Shown: positions 32,064 to 36,116 of the stretch, one piece after another
How positions within the stretch are numbered: the stretch's first letter is position 1
Layout: the number at the start of each line of letters is the position of its first letter
Source of the DNA: Cyanobium sp. ATX 6A2
GTDB lineage: Bacteria; Cyanobacteriota; Cyanobacteriia; PCC-6307; Cyanobiaceae
Length of the DNA stretch: 36,116 bases
Direction of reading: 5' to 3'
Assembly (NCBI RefSeq): GCF_024346355.1
Contig: NZ_JAGQCU010000024.1
Span: 1 to 36,116 of the forward strand
Position numbers and translations under genes: made by a program
Notes under the pieces: generated by a model
Told to the model about the DNA's origin: nothing
The model's database searches: none
What the model saw: the letters and a program-made list of their open reading frames with translations, nothing else

Positions 32064-33785
32064 GTGCCCACCGGCATGACCCACACCGCTCTTCGACTGG
32101 TTCTCCTGGGAGCGCTGGGTCTGCCCCTTGCCGGTGGGGTGGCGGTGGCCGATGACCTCTCCCCTTTCCCGGGCGACAGCACTGCCGTGGAGGAAGGGGC
32201 CGCCCCGAGTGCTGCCGTGGATTCTGGGGGACCGCCCGTGTACGCCCCTTCGGCCCTGCCCAATGCGATCGACAGCAAGGGTGATCGGCCTCGGGTCAAC
32301 CCGCGGCTGGTGGCGCCGGCCGCCACGCAGCTGGGCCCGGATCTCGATGACCTGCCGGCGCCCGATTCCCTGGCCCTGCCCACCCGCCCCGAGCAGGTGC
32401 AGATCCGTGAGCTGCGTCCCCTCACCCTCCCCCAGGTGGAACGCCTGGTGGAGGTGAACAATCCCAGCCTCAAGGCGATCGCGTCCCAGGTGGATCAGGC
32501 CCAGAGCAACCTCAGGGCCCAGATCGCCCAGTGGTATCCCACCATCGATCTGAACGCAGGCACCTTTCCCGGCTTCACCGCCTCGGAAACCCGTACGGAG
32601 TTTTTCGACGGGAGCAGCCGCACCAACAGCGAGCAGCGCTGGCGGGCGGCCGCCTCACTCCTGGCCCAGTGGGCGCTGATCGACCCCACCCGCACTCCCA
32701 GCATCGCTGCGGCACGCGACCAGTTCGAGAGCGCCAAGTTTCAATACATCATTGCCCTGCGGGATCTGCGGCTTCGGGCCAACCAGGCCTACTTCAGTCT
32801 CCAGCAGGCCGATGATCAGGTGCGCATCGGCCAGGAGTCCGTGCGCGCCTCGTTGGTGAGCCTGCGCGACACCCGGGCCCGGTTCCAGGCCGGGGTGGCC
32901 ACCCGCCTGGACGTGCTGGAAGCCGAAACCCAGCTGGCGCGCGACCAGCAGTTGCTCACGAATGGCCTTGCTGCCCAGGCCATCAATCGTCGCGCCCTGG
33001 CTGAGTTGCTGGATCTGCCCCAGGACGTCACCCCCACGGCCGCCGATCCCCCGCGGGTGCTGGGGATGTGGCAGCCCTCCCTGCAGGAGAGCATCGTGGC
33101 CGCCTTCGCCTTCCGCGAGGAACTGGATCAGACCCTGCTCGACATCTCCATTGCCAACAGCCAGGCCAACGCGGCCCTGGGCCAGGCCCAGCCCTTCCTG
33201 AATCTGTTCGCCAGCTTCGACACAGCCTGGACCGATCTCTCCGGAGCCACTGAAAGTCGGGTCGACGCCACCCGAAACCTCGACGCCTCGGTGGGTCTCA
33301 ACTTCAATTGGCGGCTGTTTGACGGTGGCGCCGCCGCCGCCCAGGCCCGGGGCAACCGTCAGCGCGCCGAGGAGAGCAGCTTTCGCTTTGCCGAACGGCG
33401 CGACAACATTCGCCAGCAGGTGGAGGAGAGCTTCTTCGAGCTGGAGAAGAACAACCGCAACATCGCCACCACGGCCCGAGAGGTCATTCAGTCGCGCGAA
33501 TCCCTGCGTCTCGCCCGCCTGCGTCTGCAGGCCGGGGTCACCACCCAGCGGGAGGTGGTGGACAACCAGCGCGATCTCACCAATGCTGAGGTGCGTTTCT
33601 CCGCTGCCGTCACCGACTACAACATCCGTCTGGCCGAGCTTCGCCGCCGCACCGGACTGGACGTGATCCTCAGCTGTCCGGCACGCAGCCTGCCCGCCGA
33701 GAAGCCCCGGCTCGACACCGACATCCCCGTGGAACCGATTCCGCTGCTGCCCGCCTGCCAGGCTTCCGATCCAAGCCTGCTCTGA
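32064..33785 (+). CDS. TolC family outer-membrane efflux protein
   Basis: This encodes 573 residues with a signal peptide (ALRLVLLGALGLPLAGGVAVA, cleavage near residue 29), a Pro/Ala-rich N-terminal extension of about 90 residues and two TolC-like helical repeats. Recognisable parts are LVEVNNPSLKAIASQVDQAQSNLRAQIAQWYPTIDL and VATRLDVLEAETQLARDQQLL, then a repeat ending in VTTQREVVDNQRDLTNAEVRFSAAVTDYNIRLAEL. It would form the outer-membrane channel of a type I secretion or drug-efflux complex. The GTG at 32064 is used; ATG 32076 is an alternative start that keeps the signal. Confidence 0.9.
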   Translation: MPTGMTHTALRLVLLGALGLPLAGGVAVADDLSPFPGDSTAVEEGAAPSAAVDSGGPPVYAPSALPNAIDSKGDRPRVNPRLVAPAATQLGPDLDDLPAPDSLALPTRPEQVQIRELRPLTLPQVERLVEVNNPSLKAIASQVDQAQSNLRAQIAQWYPTIDLNAGTFPGFTASETRTEFFDGSSRTNSEQRWRAAASLLAQWALIDPTRTPSIAAARDQFESAKFQYIIALRDLRLRANQAYFSLQQADDQVRIGQESVRASLVSLRDTRARFQAGVATRLDVLEAETQLARDQQLLTNGLAAQAINRRALAELLDLPQDVTPTAADPPRVLGMWQPSLQESIVAAFAFREELDQTLLDISIANSQANAALGQAQPFLNLFASFDTAWTDLSGATESRVDATRNLDASVGLNFNWRLFDGGAAAAQARGNRQRAEESSFRFAERRDNIRQQVEESFFELEKNNRNIATTAREVIQSRESLRLARLRLQAGVTTQREVVDNQRDLTNAEVRFSAAVTDYNIRLAELRRRTGLDVILSCPARSLPAEKPRLDTDIPVEPIPLLPACQASDPSLL

Positions 33786-33797
33786 TCTCCACAGCTG

Positions 33798-35222
33798 ATG
33801 AGCGTCTCGTCCTCAGGTGTTCCGGGCCCCAGGCTTGGCTTGACCAGCACCCTGAGGTTGGGTCTGTTCCAAGGCTGCCTTGGCTGTCTGGCGGTGATCT
33901 TCGCCGGCCTGTTGAACCGGGTGATGATCAGTGAGCTGGGCTTCCCCGGCCTGCTGGTGGGGGTAGCCCTGGCCTGTGAACAATTCGTGGCTCCAGCCCG
34001 GGTCCTGTTTGGTCAGCTCTCAGACACCCACCCGGTCGCAGGTCGCCACCGCGTCCCCTACATCTGGCTCGGGGCGGTCCTGTTCTGCACCCTGGCGGTG
34101 TTGTCGGTGCCCCTGATCTTCCAGGTGGGCCGCCTGCTGGACACCGGAGGCGGTTCCCTGCTGGCGGCCATCGCCGCCCTCTGTGGGCTGTTTGCGGCCT
34201 ATGGCCTGGCCATCTCCATGGCCTCCTCGCCCTACCTGGCCCTGCTCATCGACAGCACCAACGAGGAGGAACGACCCCGGGCCGTGGGCATCATCTGGTG
34301 CCTGCTCACGGTGGGCATCGTGGTGGGGGCCATCGCCATCGCCCTCGCCCTCGGCAGTCTCGATGGGGTCACCGATCCCGCCATCCTGCAGCCCGCCCTG
34401 CTTGGCTTCATGGTGCGCGTGGCCGGAGTGGTTCTGGTGCTCACCGTGATCGCCACCCTTGGCATCGAGCGACCCAGAACTGGCGCCTCCCTGGCCAGCG
34501 CGGAGTCGCCGCCCTCCCGCGACGACGCCATCACCCTGCGCCAGAGCTGGGCCCTGGTGACCTCCAGCCGGCAGGTGATGGTGTTCTTCCTCTTCCTGTT
34601 GCTGTTCACCCTGGGCCTGTTCCTCCAGGACCCCGTGCTTGAGAGCTACGGCGCTGAGGTGTTCGGCATGTCCATCGCCGCCACCGCCTCCCTGAACGCG
34701 CTCTGGGGCATTGGCACCCTGGTGGGGCTGCTGATCGCCGGCCTCTGGATCACCCCCAGGCTCGGCAAGTTCGCCACCGCTCGCCTGGGCTGTCAACTCA
34801 TTGTCGGCAGCCTTGCCCTGCTGCTGCTCTCGGGGATCACGGCCCAGGTGCCGGTGTTGCAGGGTGTGATGGTGCTGTTTGGCCTGTCGGCGGGAATCGG
34901 CACCAACAGCGCTCTGGTGCTGATGCTGGATCTCACCCTGCCTCAGGCCGCCGGCACCTTCGTGGGCGTCTGGGGTCTGGCCCAGGCCCTGTCCAGGGCG
35001 CTGGGCAAGGTGTTCGGCGGTGGTCTGCTGGATCTGGGGCGCTTCCTGCACCTGCAGGTCACCGGGAGCACCGATCCCTTCCCCGCCTATGCCCTGGTGC
35101 TCGGTGTGGAATTGCTGGTGGCGGCCGCCGCGCTGCTGCTCTTGAACCGGGTCAACCTGCGTCAGTTCCGGGAAGATACGGGCCGCAGTCTGAGCAGGGT
35201 GCTTGCCCTCGAGATCGGATGA
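33798..35222 (+). CDS. BCD family MFS transporter (PucC/LhaA-like chlorophyll delivery protein)
   Basis: This encodes 474 residues with 12 predicted membrane segments and the family start LRLGLFQGCLGCLAVIFAGLLNRVMISELG. The loop GQLSDTHPVAGRHRVPYIWLG is the family hallmark. In purple bacteria PucC/LhaA help assemble light-harvesting complexes; in cyanobacteria the homologs are proposed to handle chlorophyll during photosystem or HLIP assembly, which is inference here. It lies 12 bases after the tolC stop and overlaps the next start by 4 bases (ATGA), so the last two genes are translationally coupled. Confidence 0.91.
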   Translation: MSVSSSGVPGPRLGLTSTLRLGLFQGCLGCLAVIFAGLLNRVMISELGFPGLLVGVALACEQFVAPARVLFGQLSDTHPVAGRHRVPYIWLGAVLFCTLAVLSVPLIFQVGRLLDTGGGSLLAAIAALCGLFAAYGLAISMASSPYLALLIDSTNEEERPRAVGIIWCLLTVGIVVGAIAIALALGSLDGVTDPAILQPALLGFMVRVAGVVLVLTVIATLGIERPRTGASLASAESPPSRDDAITLRQSWALVTSSRQVMVFFLFLLLFTLGLFLQDPVLESYGAEVFGMSIAATASLNALWGIGTLVGLLIAGLWITPRLGKFATARLGCQLIVGSLALLLLSGITAQVPVLQGVMVLFGLSAGIGTNSALVLMLDLTLPQAAGTFVGVWGLAQALSRALGKVFGGGLLDLGRFLHLQVTGSTDPFPAYALVLGVELLVAAAALLLLNRVNLRQFREDTGRSLSRVLALEIG

Positions 35223-36028
35223 CCGCGGCTCCCGTTTCCCCGTCCCTGCACCCTGGTCTGGCGTCGTTACTGGACCGGGTCGGCGACCGCCAGCGTCACG
35301 ACTTCGGCCATGTGGTCTCCGATCTCAAACCCGACGGCAGCCTGATCACGGCCTGCGATCGCTGGAGCGATGCGGAGCTCGTGGAGGGCATCTCAGCGCT
35401 GTTCCCCGGCGACGGCGTGCTCAGCGAGGAGGGGGAGCGTCGGGTGCCCGATACCCCCGCCTACTGGGTGGTGGACCCCCTTGATGGCACCACCAACTTC
35501 GCCGCTGGAATTCCCTACTGGGCCATCTCCCTGGCTCGCTTTGAAGGCGGCAGGCCCGTGCTGGCCGTGCTGGATGTGCCGCCCTTGCGCCAGCGCATTG
35601 TGGCCGTGCGCGGTCAGGGCGCCTGGCGCAACGGCAAGCTCCTGCAGCCGCCTTCCGGTCATGCCCCCACCTCTGGTTGTGCTTCCCTCTGCAGCCGCTC
35701 CATCGGCGTCCTGCAGAAGCTGCCGGATCGCCGTTTTCCCGGCAAGATCCGTCTGCTCGGTGTGGCCAGCCTCAATCTCGTGAGTGTGGCCATGGGGCAG
35801 ACCGTGGCGGCCCTGGAGGCCACTCCGAAGATCTGGGACCTGGCCGCGGCCTGGCTGGTGCTCACCGAACTGGAGTGTCCAGTGCGCTGGCTGCGGATCT
35901 CCCCAGCACGGCTCAGCCCTGGATCGGATCTCGCGGAGGTCGACTTCCCTGTGCTGGCGGCGGATCGTGCCACGACCCTGGAGCGATTTCTGCCGTGGGG
36001 GGAAGCGCTGGTTGCCAGAGGTGGGTAG
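35219..36028 (+). CDS. Inositol monophosphatase family protein
   Basis: This encodes 269 residues of the metal-dependent FIG/IMPase fold. Metal ligands are visible: Glu70/Glu71 in LSEEGE, and Asp86 and Asp89 in WVVDPLDGTTNF, with a later Asp in the KIWDLAAAW motif. Substrates of the family include inositol phosphates, fructose-1,6-bisphosphate, histidinol phosphate and PAP; the exact one cannot be decided. The ATG overlaps the BCD carrier stop by 4 bases. The stop codon TAG at 36026-36028 lies in the GTA-N8-TAC palindrome of the next promoter. Confidence 0.88.
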   Translation: MTAAPVSPSLHPGLASLLDRVGDRQRHDFGHVVSDLKPDGSLITACDRWSDAELVEGISALFPGDGVLSEEGERRVPDTPAYWVVDPLDGTTNFAAGIPYWAISLARFEGGRPVLAVLDVPPLRQRIVAVRGQGAWRNGKLLQPPSGHAPTSGCASLCSRSIGVLQKLPDRRFPGKIRLLGVASLNLVSVAMGQTVAALEATPKIWDLAAAWLVLTELECPVRWLRISPARLSPGSDLAEVDFPVLAADRATTLERFLPWGEALVARGG

Positions 36029-36041
36029 CAGGTGCTACGGT
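36012..36041 (+). promoter_or_regulatory. Sigma-70-type promoter with extended -10 at the window edge
   Basis: TTGCCA (36012-36017), an 18-base spacer and TACGGT (36036-36041) preceded by TGc form an extended -10 promoter. Transcription should start near 36048 and run rightwards off the window. No gene it would serve starts inside the window. Confidence 0.6.
36025..36038. promoter_or_regulatory. GTA-N8-TAC palindrome (NtcA-like site) over the -10 promoter
   Basis: GTAGCAGGTGCTAC has 6-bp inverted arms (GTAGCA/TGCTAC) and matches the GTAN8TAC consensus of the nitrogen regulator NtcA. It overlaps the -10 and spacer, so NtcA would more likely repress than activate there. Confidence 0.45.
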
Positions 36042-36116
36042 AAAGAGCTGCGCCCGAGAGGGAGCAGAGCCTGAAGCCCCGTGAAGCGCGAGCGAGCGGT
36101 GTTGTAGGTTTTCTGA
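36029..36116 (+). other. Start of an unidentified downstream transcript (truncated)
   Basis: The 88 bases after the IMPase-family stop follow the extended -10 promoter and contain no ORF that I recognise. A GTG-led 8-codon ORF at 36081 is unremarkable. The sequence could be the 5' leader of a downstream gene or the start of a small RNA; I could not match it to RNase P RNA, 6S, SRP or tmRNA. Confidence 0.4.

Larger units (their letters stand above)
8289..35362. repeat. HIP1 octamers (GCGATCGC) scattered through the window
   Basis: GCGATCGC, the core of the cyanobacterial HIP1 palindrome, is seen at 8289-8296, 14510-14517, 21255-21262, 21552-21559, 30487-30494, 30785-30792, 32475-32482 and 35355-35362, mostly inside genes. 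The list was made by eye and may be incomplete. HIP1 abundance is a mark of many cyanobacterial genomes. Confidence 0.75.

Noticed and set aside
36041-36116. Start of rnpB, 6S, tmRNA or SRP RNA after the edge promoter
   Set aside because: None of the conserved elements I know for these RNAs is visible in the 75 bases available.

Overview
The window is chromosomal DNA of a GC-rich unicellular alpha-picocyanobacterium of the Cyanobium/Synechococcus type. The evidence is photosystem II genes (psbD 3' end, psbU), a cytochrome b6f small subunit (petL), NDH-1 genes (ndhO, a CRR7-family gene), a cyanobacterial carotenoid gene (crtQ), many cyanobacteria-only families (DUF751, DUF3120, DUF4346, TIGR03279, SLH/OprB porin) and repeated HIP1 octamers GCGATCGC. 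No insertion sequence, phage gene, CRISPR array or tRNA/rRNA gene was seen.

Layout. 1-998: the end of a psbD copy that stands alone (terminator, no psbC), convergent with a beta-hydroxylase gene. 999-1491: a long leader/intergenic stretch with a 17-codon ORF behind a very strong ribosome binding site, a strong hairpin and the porin 5'UTR. 1492-3065: SLH/OprB porin with a structured 3'UTR. 3120-8778: J-domain protein, ndhO, cation/proton antiporter, epimerase, small membrane protein, LpxB-like protein, TPR protein and an IscA/SufA-type Fe-S protein. 8887-11439: crtQ, an SRPBCC protein and a lipoprotein. 11423-15856 (minus): DUF751, rbfA, GH3 glycosidase, GT2-TPR glycosyltransferase, hemD. 15907-22164: GST, DUF6816-type lumenal protein, CRR7, aroK, tandem-domain QueD, RibD-type reductase, secreted unknown, GNAT/FemAB-like transferase, DUF4346. 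22174-28720: B12/radical-SAM protein, petL, rimO, VKOR-thioredoxin fusion, nadB, psbU. 28852-36028: DUF3120, then a co-directional series uppP, TIGR03279 radical SAM, TolC, BCD-family carrier and an inositol-monophosphatase-family enzyme. The window ends in a well-formed promoter whose product lies outside.

Themes. Most genes are housekeeping: photosynthetic complexes (D2, PsbU, PetL, NdhO, CRR7, BCD carrier), pigments and cofactors (crtQ, hemD, nadB, aroK, ribD, queD), envelope (porin, TolC, UppP, GH3, LpxB-like, GT2) and redox/Fe-S (IscA, VKOR, radical SAM enzymes). Coding density is extreme, and most convergent pairs overlap at their 3' ends.

The strongest unexplained signal is RNA-level. 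The porin ribosome-binding region (1474-1485) is perfectly complementary over 12 nt to a motif (2961-2972) displayed in the loop of a hairpin in the porin's own 3'UTR, just ahead of its terminator. The motif shares the UCCUCACAC core of the cyanobacterial sRNA Yfr1, as I recall it. This suggests an autoregulatory 3'UTR RNA or a Yfr1-like element embedded in the porin transcript.
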